From: Mytilus edulis
Lineage: Eukaryota; Mollusca; Bivalvia; Mytilida; Mytilidae
Assembly: GCF_963676685.1 (NCBI RefSeq)
Contig: NC_092344.1
Location: 100,904,749-100,968,748, forward strand
DNA length: 64,000 bases
Direction of reading: 5' to 3'
Shown piece by piece: positions 38,136 to 51,000 of this stretch. Position 1 is the first letter of the stretch; each line of letters begins with the position of its first letter. Position numbers and translations under genes: made by a program. The notes under the pieces are model-generated. The model saw nothing but the letters and a program-made list of their open reading frames with translations. It was not told the DNA's origin and did not search any database.

Positions 38136-39077
38136 TTTTCCTTTTATTAAGATACCTCCATGTCTTGTAGTTTTTTTTTATTTTGTTTGGGTGTTATCTC
38201 ATTGCCGTTTATCCATACTCTTCTTTTATAAAGATGCATTCATGTCTTGTGGGTTTTTTTTTTTAAATTTTGTTTGGTTGTTATCTCATTGTCGTATATC
38301 CATATTTGTCTTCTCCTTTTGTTAAGATGCCTCTATGTCTTGTAGTTTATATTTTGTTTGGTTGTTATCTCATTGCCGTATATCTATACTCCTCCTTTTA
38401 TTAAGATGCCTCCATATCATGTGTTTTTTTTTATTTTGTTTGGTTGTTATCTCATTGCCGTATATCTATACTTCTCCTTTTATTAAGATGCCTCCATATC
38501 ATGTGTTTTTTTTATTTTGTTTGGTTGTTATCTCATTGCCATATATCCATACTTCTCCTTTTATTAAGATGCCTCCATATCATGTGTTTTTTTTTATTTT
38601 GTTTGGTTGTTATCTCATTGCCGTATATCCATACTTCTCCTTTTATTAAGATGCCTCCATATCATGTGTTTTTTTTATTTTGTTTGGTTGTTATCTCATT
38701 GCCATATATCCAAACTTCTCCTTTTATTAAGATGCCTCCATGTCATGTGTTTTTTTATTTTGTTTGGTTGTTATCTCATTGCCGTATATCCATACTTCTC
38801 CTTTTATTAAGATGCCTCCATATCATGTGTTTTTTTTATTTTGTTTGGTTGTTATCTCATTGCCATATATCCAAACTTCTCCTTTTATTAAGATGCCTCC
38901 ATGTCATGTGTTTTTTTATTTTGTTTGGTTGTTATCTCATTGCCGTATATCCATACTTCTCCTTTTAGTAAGATGCCTCCATGTCATGTGTTTTTTTATG
39001 TTGTTTGGTTGTTATCTCATTGTCGTATATCAATACTTCTCCTTTTATTTAGATGCCTCCATGCCTTGTAGTTTTTA
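38136..39077. repeat. 81-bp minisatellite, part 2
   Basis: The phrase 'aagatgcctccatatcatgt' recurs at about 38403, 38484, 38565, 38648, 38729, 38809, 38890 and 38970, giving a period of 80-83 bp. Variation is mainly in poly-T length. The ORFs with a 27-residue period come from the array. Confidence 0.92.
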
Positions 39078-39699
39078 ACCGGATTTTTGTGACAAAAATG
39101 TCGGTTATTGATTTGGGGATGTACGGCGGGCGGTCGGGCGGTCGGGCGGGCGGCAAACAAATGTTGTCCGTGCATTTACTCATGAACCATTCATCCAAAG
39201 CTTTTAAAATTTTAATATGTTGTTACTGACAACAAAATGAAGGTGAAGTTCAAGAATGACGATTTTGACTTTTACCGTTCAGGAGTTATGGTTCTTGAAA
39301 GATTGAAAAATGGCGTTTCCAGTCGTGTCCGTGCATTTACGCATGAACTGTTCAACCAAAGCTTCCCAAATTTTAATATGTTGTTACTGATGAAAAAATG
39401 GAGGTCAAGTTCAAGAATGAGGATTTTGACTTTTACCGTTCAGGAGTTATGGTTCTTGAAAGATTGAAAAATGGCGTTTCCAGTCATGTCCGTGCATTTA
39501 CTCATGAACTGTTCACCCAAAGCTTTTCAAATTTTAATATGTTGTTACTGATGACAAAATGGAGGTCAAGTTTAATAATGTCGATTTTGACTTTTACCGT
39601 TCAGGAGTTATGGTTCTTGTGATATTGCCAGGACACAAATAAATGAATAAATGTTAATCATATTGAAATCCGGTTTGCTGTCGTTGTGACAGCCTCTTG
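39078..39699. mobile_element. Inverted-end element with 161-bp tandem repeats, inserted in the 81-bp array
   Basis: It starts aaccggatttttgtgacaaa and near its end has aaatccggttt, the complement of the start, then a short hairpin (gctgtcgttgtgacagc). A GGGCGGTCGGGCGG-type run follows the left end. The phrase 'gtccgtgcatttac' recurs at about 39168, 39329 and 39490, three units of 161 bp. The ORFs at 39237-39622 are repeat-derived. Confidence 0.75.
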
Positions 39700-40868
39700 T
39701 TTTATTTTGTTTTGTTGTTATCTCATTGCCGTATATCTATACTTCTCCTTTTATTAAGATGCCTCCATATGCATGTCTTGTGGTTTTTTGTTTTGATGGC
39801 CGGTTGTTGTCTCATTGCCTTATATCCATACTTTTCCTTTTATTAAGATGTCTCCATGTCTTGTATTTTTTTATTTTTTTTTTGGTTGTTATTTCATTGC
39901 CGTATATCCATACTTATCCTTTTATTAAGATGCCTCCATATGCATGTCTTGTGGTTTTTTTGTTTTGATGGCCGGTTGTTGTCTCATTGCCGTATATCCA
40001 TACTTCTCCTTTTACTAAGATGCCTCCATGTCTTGTATTTTTTTTTATTTTGTTGGGTTGTTATCTCATTGCCGTATATCCATACTTTTCCCTTTATTAA
40101 GATGCCTCCATGTCTTGTATTTTTTTTTGTTTTTTTTTTGTTGTTATCTCATTGCCGAATATTTATTCTTCTCCTTTTATTAAGATGTCTCCATGTCTTG
40201 TACATTTTTTATTGTTTGGTTGTTATCTCATTGCCGTATATGCATACTTCTCCTTTTATTAAGATGTCTCCATGTCTTTAAGTTTTTGTTATTTTGTTTG
40301 GTTGTTGCCTCTCATTGTCGTATATCATACTTCTCTTTTTATTAAGATGCCTCCATGTCTTGTGTTTTTTATTTTGTTGGGTTGTTGTCTAATTACCGTA
40401 TACTCATACTTTTCCTTTTATTAAGATGCCTCCATATCTTGTATTTTTTTTATTTTTTTGGGGGGGGGTTGTTTTCTCATTGCCGTTTATTCATAATTCT
40501 CCTTTTATTAAGATGCCTCCGTGTCTTGTGTTTTTTTTGGTTTTTTTTTGATGGCCGGTTGTTGTCTCATTGCCGTATATCCATACTTTTCCTTTTATTA
40601 AGATGCCTCCATGTCTTGTAGTTTTTTTTATTTTAGTTGGTTATTATTTCATTGCCGTATATCCATACTTCTCCTTTTATTAAGATGCCGCCATGTCTTG
40701 TTGGTTTTTTTTTCATTTTGTTTGGTTGTTATCTCATTGCCGTTTATCCATACTTCTCCTTTTATTAAGATGCCTCGATGTCTTGTGGTTTTTTTTTATG
40801 GCCGGTTGTCTGTATCTCATTGCCGTATATTCATACTTCTCCTTTTATCAAGATGCTTCATTTAATTA
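39700..40868. repeat. 81-bp minisatellite, part 3
   Basis: This is the same unit as parts 1 and 2, more diverged, with longer and variable T runs. About 13 units are present. Confidence 0.9.
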
Positions 40869-40967
40869 AGTATGTCTGCAGTCATCACCGTTGACTAGTA
40901 CCTAATCTTTCATTGGAAAAGACACTCTAGACAGTTATCACAAGTTACTTGACTTCTAAATAGGACT

Positions 40968-41233
40968 CAGTGGCGGATCCAGAAATTCAAGTTTCATAAG
41001 TGGGGGCCCACTGACTGACCTAATTAAGAGGGGGCCTGCTCGAGTGTCGCTTCAGTGATTCCCTATATAAGCAACACAGGCACTTGTTTCTATCCATACG
41101 AAGGTCGACTATCCATATAAATGGATAGTCGACCTTCGTATGGATAGAAACAAGTGCCTGTGATAAGCAACCGATTTTTTCCCCAAAAAGGGGGGCCCGG
41201 GCCCCCTGCCCCCCCCCCCTAAATCCGCATCTG
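40968..41233. mobile_element. hAT-like MITE with a perfect 40-bp palindrome
   Basis: The ends are cagtggcggatccag and ctaaatccgcatctg, near inverted complements. GGACT flanks both ends (40963-40967 and 41234-41238) as a probable target duplication. Inside, 41077-41116 is repeated exactly as its complement at 41121-41160 with a 4-base loop. The right part has 'ggggggcccgggcccc'. Class is inferred from the CAGTGGCG end only. Confidence 0.7.
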
Positions 41234-41428
41234 GGACTGGTCGAACAAAAATATTACATCATGACACAATGTAATTCTTTTAAAATATTAAGAACTATTT
41301 AAAAGTAAGTTCAGTGGTCGAACGTTTTCAATACTGATAAAACTCAAGTTAAAACTTATCCCGATAAAATATATCCAAAAGAAACCATGTCATCATGAAT
41401 TTCTACAATTCTAAGACTGTGACAAGTT

Positions 41429-41752
41429 AGTATACTGAGGGGGTGGACAGGGGTAAGGGAGACAGGGAGAAAGGGGGTAGGATAAAGGAGAAAGGGGGTG
41501 GGAGAAAGGAGAAAGTGGGTAGGAGAAAGGAGAGGAAGGCTGGGAGAAAGGAGAAAAAGTTGGAGAAAGGAGAAAAAATAAAATATCTCTCCTTTTAAAA
41601 AATGATCTAATATTTCAAGAAAAAATATCTCAAAAAGAGATGTTTTATTCTAATGGGAGAATGGAGAACGGGGGTAGGAGAAAGGAGAAGAGGGGTGGGA
41701 GAAGGGAGAAGGGTACCCCCCTGTCCTCCCCCTCTATACTCAGAGACATATA
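41429..41752. mobile_element. Purine-rich TIR element upstream of HDAC1
   Basis: The left end (tatactgagggggtggacag) is matched in inverted form by the right end (ctgtcctccccctctatact), with small differences. Between them one strand is almost only A and G (repeats such as gggagaaaggagaaa) at 41445-41580 and 41650-41712. It ends about 265 bp before the HDAC1 start codon. Confidence 0.7.
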
Positions 41753-42017
41753 ATACAATACTCGAGGGAAAGTTCCTGTTGAAAATTCTTAAGTATTTAG
41801 TCCTTTTGTTTTAATTTTAAATTCAATAAGGGGCTAAATTATTCTTAGATTTAATCAATTAATTAAAATGTTTTCGTGGATACTTTAAATATCTAGTTTC
41901 GGATTCGACAAAATTCCAATACAAGTTTATTTTAAAATTATTCCGGGAAGAACTATACTTGATTGTCGTTCGTTGTTAATAGAGGGCGCTGCAATTTAAC
42001 ATCGCTTGACTCGAACA

Positions 42018-45000
42018 ATGGCCTCACAACACAGCAAGAAAAGAGTCTGTTATTATTACGATGGTATGTTCATAAACAATATTTTAGTTTTCGACCTCTC
42101 AAATATATCGATTGCTTCTTTAAGGGGACTGAAAGTGGTACTATACTCACTTAATAGGAAAAACTTTTGTTGGAAGCGTCCGTTCCCCTATGCAGGCCCC
42201 AAAAAGCCGCTCACGTTTGGATGTAAAAATCTGAAATTATGTATTGTTAAATCATTTTTTATGTTTATTTATGATGAAAGACATATTATATTTGTTCTGG
42301 TATTGTTTTGAATTAATTTATTGCAGAGAAACACTAATTATACAAAATCGCGCCTATTTCCTTTGAAAAACTATGGAAGCCCATTTTCCCATGCTCGGCG
42401 TACGAAAGTAACAATTTTTTTAAAACACTTTTATTTCAGTTAAAAATCGTTTTTGGCTGAATTATTTAAGGGAAAGAGCATTTTGCAACCCTTATGATAT
42501 GAAACAAGCATTTTATTACTTTTATTATCAAAAGTTTTGAATTTGCTGATAGAACATTAAAATTCAATCTATGGAAGCCCATTTTTCTTTTATATTTTAT
42601 GCTATAGTAGGGACCAAAGGACAAAGGATTGTGAAACTAAGATAAATAATGCAATGTCATTGTCTCCTCAAATTATTTTAGGGAAAGGGGTCTCATTTCA
42701 AATATGAATCTTCTATTTTTCTAACTCTTTGGTAGCTAATAATATGATTTTGACTATAAAATGAATTATTGTAAGGTGAAATTGAGGCTTGTTATTCAGA
42801 CTAGAAATTTATAATAAAAAATTGAAATATAATTTAAATAGAATTTTGTTTATACATGTATTTCGTTAAAACTGTAAGACTAAAATAAATGATGAGGCTT
42901 TGAATAAGTAGATGACAGATACTAATTTTGTCAGAACTATGGACTTGTTTAATATGTCCAAAGTGATGAGTTGGCTTGCTGAACTTTTCACGAACAATTC
43001 TTTGTGAAAACCATGCTCTAGCTTTTTTTAATGTCCTGAATTTTGGATAACCAATCTAATATTCTTGTACAGCTATATTTCCATATTCAGTTTCTCACTT
43101 GAAATCATAATTGAATAATTAAATATTTCCATTGAATAGGAGACATTGGAAATTACTACTATGGCCAAGGTCATCCCATGAAGCCACACAGAATACGTAT
43201 GACACACAACCTTATACTTAATTATGGACTTTATAGGAAGATGGAAATTTATGTAAGTACAAGTATAAATAATGTTGATCAATAAAATTTCTGCAGTCTC
43301 TACAAGTATAAATAATATTATATTCCAAACTTTTTTCCTTCAAAACGATCTTTATTATAAATAGTATTGTATTGTACACTACATTTATTTGACATACATT
43401 GTAGTTCATTAATATTTTGGTGGATGACATTGTGACCCACAATCTTCTCAGTTATTTTTCTAAGAGCATTGGTGCATTAATTGATGACTATGTAGTTTTT
43501 CATATTATTAAACAGAAAATGAAGAGACGCAGATCTAGAAAAGTTTTTTTATATAAATTATTATTTTTCAACAGAGACCACACAAAGCCACACAAGAAGA
43601 AATGACAAAGTTCCACAGTGATGACTACATCAAGTTTTTACGAAGTATAAGACCAGATAACATGTCGGACTACAACAAACAGATGCAGCGATGTAATAAT
43701 ATATAATGTTATTAACTTTATCTCTCTTTAGTAACATCTCTACAGTATAGCCTTTTGAAGCTAATACGGCAAAAATCAAACATCAATCAATTAAAAATCG
43801 TCTTTTAATTCAATGCTTAAAATAAGTTGTAACAGTTCAAGAGTTATGCCCCTTTACAGTAACAAATGGAAAAATTGTTGAATGTTTCGTTTCTGTTCTG
43901 ATTTTTTACTTTAGTTTGTCTTAATCAAATGTTATGTAACTTATACCCAATGCTTTTTACAACAAAAATCAGATCAAGTACAAATTTGGGCAGTCACTTT
44001 TTACAGTTCTGGGATTCATATGTCCCTTTCGGACATTATATGCAAGTGGGGGCATCATCTGTGTCCCATTGTGTGACACATTCACCATTTATCCATCATG
44101 TCCATACTGGTTAAAGTTTTACTTTTAACAAATTAAATTTTAAATGACCAAGAATAACTAAAATTAAATACTATATGTGTGAATTACAAAGTTACTAAGT
44201 AAATTTAATCGTCTGAAAAAAGTGTCTACAGAATAGTTGCTCTCATTTCAGTACTTATTTTTTGTTGAAACATAAATTCAAAGCTGAACATTATTGAAGG
44301 CCATAGCAAATAACAGTCTGCACCAAAAACTTTTTCAACTACTAGTCCGAAGACCAATATTCTGACATTTTTCTTATTGGGCCAAACAAAGTTTTGCAAA
44401 AACTTACTAGTCCGAAATGAAATTTTACTAGTCTGGGGCATCGGACTAGTGGCTAACCGTGCAGACTGAAAGTTTTTATGAATACTTTGATAATACCGGT
44501 CAATTGTACTAATGTAAATAAATGTAAATTATAAGATCTATAAATCTTTTCAGTTAACGTTGGAGAAGATTGCCCTGTATTTGATGGAATGTATGAGTTC
44601 TGTCAGCTGTCAACTGGTGGCTCTGTTGGTTAGTATTAAATACTCTGACAAGTTAACGTTGGAGATGACTGCCCTGTTTTTGATTTGATGGAATGTATGA
44701 ATTCTGTAGATTAGTATCACATATACTCTGACAAGAACAAATTTCTTGTTTTAACATTTTTGAAAATTATATTTTAGAAGTAATTATGCATATTCAAAGT
44801 ACTAAAACCATTTTATCTGAGTGCAGTATAGTGAACCTGTACCATCAAATGTAGTACATTTATAAGGGTACTCTGGCATGTGGTGGCCTTTTTAGGACTT
44901 TCTAGCTATAGGAATGTGATATCTCAATAAACTAATATTGTAAATGGAAATTGTCTCCCCAGAATTTCAAATCGGAAAAATAACTATTTGTAATGAATTC

Positions 45001-48000
45001 CTAAATGTTATAGTTGAAACTTGCATGTATAGCATATATATTTTTTAAAGTATTCATAATTTTGAATTTAAGAATTTGAATTAAGGTCCCCTAATAAATA
45101 TAAAGTTTAAATTGCTTTATATGAATTAGCACAATCAATCTGTTTATTATGATTGAATTCAGCCAATTGTAGTATATACAAATTTGACATGGTGTTATAA
45201 AATGTACACTACAAAACCTTTTTATGATTGTTAACAACTCTAACAGTCACTGACATATTTTTATTTTCTGAATACAGCTGGAGCAGTAAAATTAAACAAA
45301 CAAGCAGCAGATATTGCTATTAACTGGGCTGGTGGACTTCATCATGCTAAGAAATCAGAAGCTTCAGGGTTCTGTTACGTCAATGATATCGTACTGGCTA
45401 TCTTAGAACTACTGAAGTAAGTTTTGTCAAATATAACATCAAGTTATTATACCTTGTTATTCATTTTCCACAGATGATACAAGTTAAAGAGTTTCAATAT
45501 TATAGCTGAGTGGACTTGGAAAAGGATTGATAAAAAAAGAAACAATAATGTTTTCATTTTCTTTTTGTCAATTTGAGGCAGTACAAGCTACAAAATATAA
45601 ACCTTAATGCCATAATAAAACCTAACAATTTGTGCAAAATGGCAACCATAAATCTGCATTTTTTTTGGTGGAAAATATTCATAATGTTAACAAATGTAAT
45701 GATAAAAAATTCTGAATATACAATTGAAATATAGTTAATCAGCAGATTAGAACCTTGTTGCGAATAACATTATTTTAAGAGCCACTGCAATACAGATTCA
45801 TCATTTATCTTTCATGTTTACAGATATCACCAGCGTGTTCTGTATGTAGATATTGATATACATCATGGTGACGGTGTAGAAGAAGCATTTTATACAACAG
45901 ATAGAGTTATGACTGTCTCATTCCACAAATACGGGGAATATTTCCCTGGTACTGGGGACCTGAGGGTGAGTACAGACAATGTTCTCGTATTTGGACTAAA
46001 TGGACATGGCAAGCTGAATTTTTAACTTGTTAGCTAATAATGAATTACTTGCCACCACACTGGACACGTAAGTATGACCCAAGACTGTGTTCTTCATCTT
46101 TTAAAAATGCAATATGGAGTGCAAAGAATACCAATTAAAAAGTCGTTGTTGGCCCAGGCTAAGGATCAAAACCCTGGCACTTGAGGCAAGCATAAAACCA
46201 ACAAGGAGGTTCTATTGTGAATTTGGATATGATCTGTTATAATATATCTACCCTTCATATATACATTAAAAAGCAAATTACTACATATAAAAAAGGAGTA
46301 TTTTAATTATTTAAGTATATACATGTACATGTATTGTATTGATGTTTTGTCTGGATTGTTGTGTTGTCAAATATTTTTGTTAATCCATGTTATTTTATTT
46401 ATGAATCGAGTGATTACTGTCGTAAATATCTTTGTAGGATATAGGTGCAGGGAAAGGTAAATATTATGCTGTAAACTTCCCACTGAGAGATGGTATAGAT
46501 GACGATTCATACGAGTCTATATTTAAACCAGTAAGTATACTGAAGAATTTGTATATTTAGAACTATTTTGATACTTTATGTTATGGAGCTACTTTGAGCA
46601 GGATAACTTTTGCAATACTTGCTTAGCTTATCTTTATTACTGTAAGCATGTACACCTTAAAAAGATGATGGAGTCAACTAAACCTGCTAAATGGATGAAA
46701 TAATAAGGATAATTTTTATGATAAAGTTAAATTGTAACAAATAGAGCTTAGATACACACCCTTTGTTCTGTTCTTCAAATCTTATTTTTGTCTTAAATTT
46801 ATAAATTTAAAAAAATGTGTAACTATTCTGAATTTACCTTTAATTAATATAAACATTAATTACAGGTGATGACAAAAGTAATGGAGATGTACCAACCTAG
46901 TGCAATCGTACTGCAGTGTGGAGCTGATTCCCTGTCTGGTGATAGACTGGGATGTTTTAACCTTACACTGAAAGGTAAGCTTGTAAAATGTCATATTTGG
47001 GAGAGAAAAACTGATACCCGATATATCAGGCCAGCAAATGTTTAGTTGTTTAACTGTCTTAATTATGTTACTTGAATTTAATAAACATTTTAAAATCTTC
47101 AAAAAAAATTGATGTAGATAATAGTTGCGGTGATTGAGAGTATGGTTACAAACAAATGTTTGGTTTTGTTCGCTTGTGTTGATGGGTTTCCATCTCATTG
47201 ATGTAGACCAAACTTGTTTTGTTATAAGTTTATTAATTAACAGTTTATGACTTTAAAATTAGCAGATGCTAAGATTGTGCCTTCTTTCTTTAGATGACCG
47301 AGTGTACAAAGCTAGTTGATAAATATTTATGTGCCAGTTTAAAAAAGTAGCCATGAATTGATTCTATGTATTTTGATTGACATGAACATATTGTAGGACA
47401 TGGAAAGTGTGTAGAGTTTATGAAGAAATGGAACCTGCCTTTGTTACTACTGGGAGGTGGAGGATATACAATCAGAAATGTAGCCAGATGTTGGACATAT
47501 GAAACATCATTAGCACTTGGTGCTGATGTAGCTAACGGTAAATTAAAAATAATGTGAAACACCAATAATTTCTTGAAGTTGCTTAAAGATGAAAACATTG
47601 TAAACTATTTTTGTCCTAGTAATCATTTAAGGTTACATTTTATTGTAATGGAAGTAACAGGTTTGAATTTATTTAATGAAAAAAAAAAATAAAAAAACAA
47701 TTTAGACATCTGTAAATTTTGATTTGTATTTCAGACATGCACTCTCGAACTGCATGTTAAAATGAAAGTGTCAGCTAAGAAGATGAATATCAACAACTGG
47801 AAAATATCTTTTGAAATTCATATCTATTGAACTGCATGAAAACATGATATTTTCAATTTAAACCTTTCAAAACTATTTTATATACATTACACATACTTAT
47901 CTTTGACTTGACTTGATTTCAGAATTACCATATAATGATTACTTTGAATATTATGGACCAGACTTCAAATTAAATCTCAGTCCATCAAACATGGCTAACC

Positions 48001-51000
48001 AGAACACTGGAGAATATTTAGACAAAATCAAGTAAGTTTCAACTTGAAATTGTAATTAACTTTTATTTTAAGTTGCCTTGAATATTTAAACAACGGTTTT
48101 CTGCATATTGGATATTAAACAATAATACAGTAAAACACAGTCCTTGGCGTAACACTTAAAGGATTTTAGTTGAAAAATTTCTGTCGTTTGAGTAAACCTC
48201 ATTTAATGAATGTATGATATAAATAAATGTATGTAACATTTTCAAAATTGATTAACTATTATCAACAAAAATACAGTAAACAAACAACATGGTGTACAAC
48301 TAGTTATCAAAGGTACCAGGATTATAATTTAGTACGCCAGACACGCATTTCGTCTATATAATACTCATCAGTGACGCTCATATCAAAATATTTATAAAGC
48401 CAAACAAGTACAAAATTGAAGAGCATTGAGGATCAAAGTTTTAAAAAGTTGTGCCAAATACAGCTAAGGTAATCGAGTTGTTGATTTTATTTTAGGACCA
48501 GATTGTTTGAAAACCTTAGGATGTTACCTCATGCTCCAGGTGTACAGATGCAAGGTAAGATGATCACTAGAAAAAATATAATGGAATTGCTTGTATGTAA
48601 AATACCAATGATGGCTGATACTGATATATATACTTTTAACAATTACCTTAATTTTGGGAAATTACACTGTAAAAAGTTCTCTAACATTAAGAAAACATCA
48701 TTCTTGTTGTCTGAACTCATGACATTAAATTCAATTCTTTATTAAAGAAATTGTTTGGTGAATGATGGAAAGTGAACATGACTAGCTTCATAAAGCCTCA
48801 AGTTAAGAATCAAATACAGCAATTGCAAAATAATATAAAAGCTAAGGCTTATAGCTATAGATAATAGATGTGTATTGTAAGAATGATTGGTGGATTTGAT
48901 TAAATGGTTGACTCATGTCCCTTTGCGAGTATTTCATGCCTATTTTTCGGTCAATTATGAAGCTGCACATTTTGAAAACTATGAAAAGTTTCCAAGACTT
49001 CTTTATATCTTAAGATATTTTTTGAATCTGGAGAATTTATTGGAAATAACTCTTGATGAAAAGTGAACAGTATAATTTTTGAAGTTTTGTAAGAAAGCTT
49101 ATACAGCCGTTCTGTTATATTTTAGCCATTCCTGAAGATGCTTTGAATGATGAAAGCAATGAAGATGAAGACAAAGACAACACTGATGAAAGAATTTCAA
49201 GTATGTATATATAAAACATGTCAGATTTATATCAGATTAATGAGTTTCACAATCATTATAAAAGATATTTAAAGAAAAAATATGCAATGGACTTAGTAAA
49301 GTCCCATATATTGAAAAAAACCAAAAGGGGAGTTGAAAAATAACAGGATAAGAAATCATTGTGAATATCTCAAAAATGAATCTTTAATATAAAATTTAAA
49401 ATGTTAAAAATAAAATGTGAATTTGGTGCTTAATTATGAAATATGATTCACAAAAATAAGTTGTTTAACAGTATAGGATCAATGTTTTTTCCCTTATTAT
49501 GATTAGGAAAATAGTTATATAGTTTTCAGTGTTTAAGAGTTGTAAAAGTTATAAAATTTTCTCTATCAAATTGTTTGAATATTTTCAGTCCGAGTCAGTG
49601 ACAAGAGGATAGCTTGTGATGAAGATTTCTCTTTCATACTTATTTATATATATTTTCAGTCCGAGCCAGTGACAAGAGAATAGCTTGTGATGAAGATTTC
49701 TCTGACAGTGAAGACGAAGGTGAAGGAAGCAGAAAAGATAAACAAAATTATAAACCTAAATCTAAACGACCAAGAACTGATGATGATAAAAATAACTCTT
49801 CAGAGAAAGGTAAGACAAGTTACAACAAGTGAAACTGCGAGCTACTGCTCACTGATGATACCCCCGCCGCAAGTGGATAATATAAATAGTGTAAAAATAT
49901 GCAAGTGTACGGTAAACAGGAAGTTGTCGAGTGATGAATCTGAAAACGCATCACACGGTATAGCTGACTTATATAAATCCTGAAACCAAATTTCAGAAAT
50001 CCTTGTATTGTAGTTCCTGAGAAAAGTGTGACGAAAATGTTCAACTTGGCTATCATGTGTAAAATCATATAAGTGTTCGGTAAACAGGAAGTTGTCAAGT
50101 GATCAATCTGAAAATGTATCACACAGTATAGCTGACTTAGATAAACCCTGAAACCAAATTTCAGAAATCCTTGTATTGTAGTTCCTGAGAAAAATGCGAC
50201 GAAAAAATAAATAGTGTAAAAATATGCAAGTGTTCGGTAAACAGGAAGTTGTTGAGTGATGAATCTGAAAACGCATCACACAGTATAGCTGACTTATATA
50301 AATCCTGAAACCAAATTTCAGAAATCCTTGTATTGTAGTTCCTGAGAAAAGTGTGACGAAAATGTTCAACTTGGCTGTCATGTGTAAAATCATACAAGTG
50401 TTCGGTAAACAGGAAGTTGTCAAGTGATCAATCTGAAAACGTATCACACGGTATAGCTGACTTAGATAAACCCTGAAACCAAATTTCAGAAATCCTTGTA
50501 TTGTAGTTCCTGAGAAAAATGCGACGAAAAAATAAATAGTGTAAAAATATGCAAGTGTTCGGTAAACAGGAAGTAGTGATGAATCTGAAAACGCATCACA
50601 AGGTATAGCTGACTTAGATAAACCCTGAAACTAAATTTCAGAAATCCTTGAATTGTAGTTCCTGAGAAAAATGCGACGAAAAATATTCATGGGACGGACT
50701 GACTGACGGACGGACGGACTGACGGACGGACGGACTGACGGACAGACAGAGGTAAAACAGTATACCCCCCCTTTTTTAAAGCGGGGGTATAATTAAAGCG
50801 GGGGTATAAATATAAACATCTAGTACTTGTAATATGGATTCATCTGAATGGTGTAGACATGTGCACAGTCGGCAAATTTAATTAAGCATCCTTGCTCTTC
50901 AAAAATGCTCAAATTGTCATTGATACATTTTTCTAACGTTCATTTCGAGTATTTTCTTGAAGAAATAACGTGGCGAGAGCTACTTAAACTCAATCGTGCT

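Noticed and set aside
38335-40865. ORFs with 27-residue hydrophobic repeats
   Set aside because: They are products of the 81-bp minisatellite; poly-T runs encode Phe and Leu, so the membrane-like look is compositional.
46145-46215. Possible tRNA-like sequence on the minus strand in an HDAC1 intron
   Set aside because: Only a B-box-like GGTTTTGATCC was seen; no acceptor stem or anticodon arm could be drawn.
49589-49659. Upstream start for HDAC1 exon 13 at 49589
   Set aside because: It gives a frameshift and an early stop, while the 49660 start keeps the conserved [20 protein letters not shown] tail.
49687-50447. Plus and minus ORFs after HDAC1 exon 13
   Set aside because: The plus ORF reads HDAC1 in a wrong frame; the minus ones run through tandem units of the intronic element.
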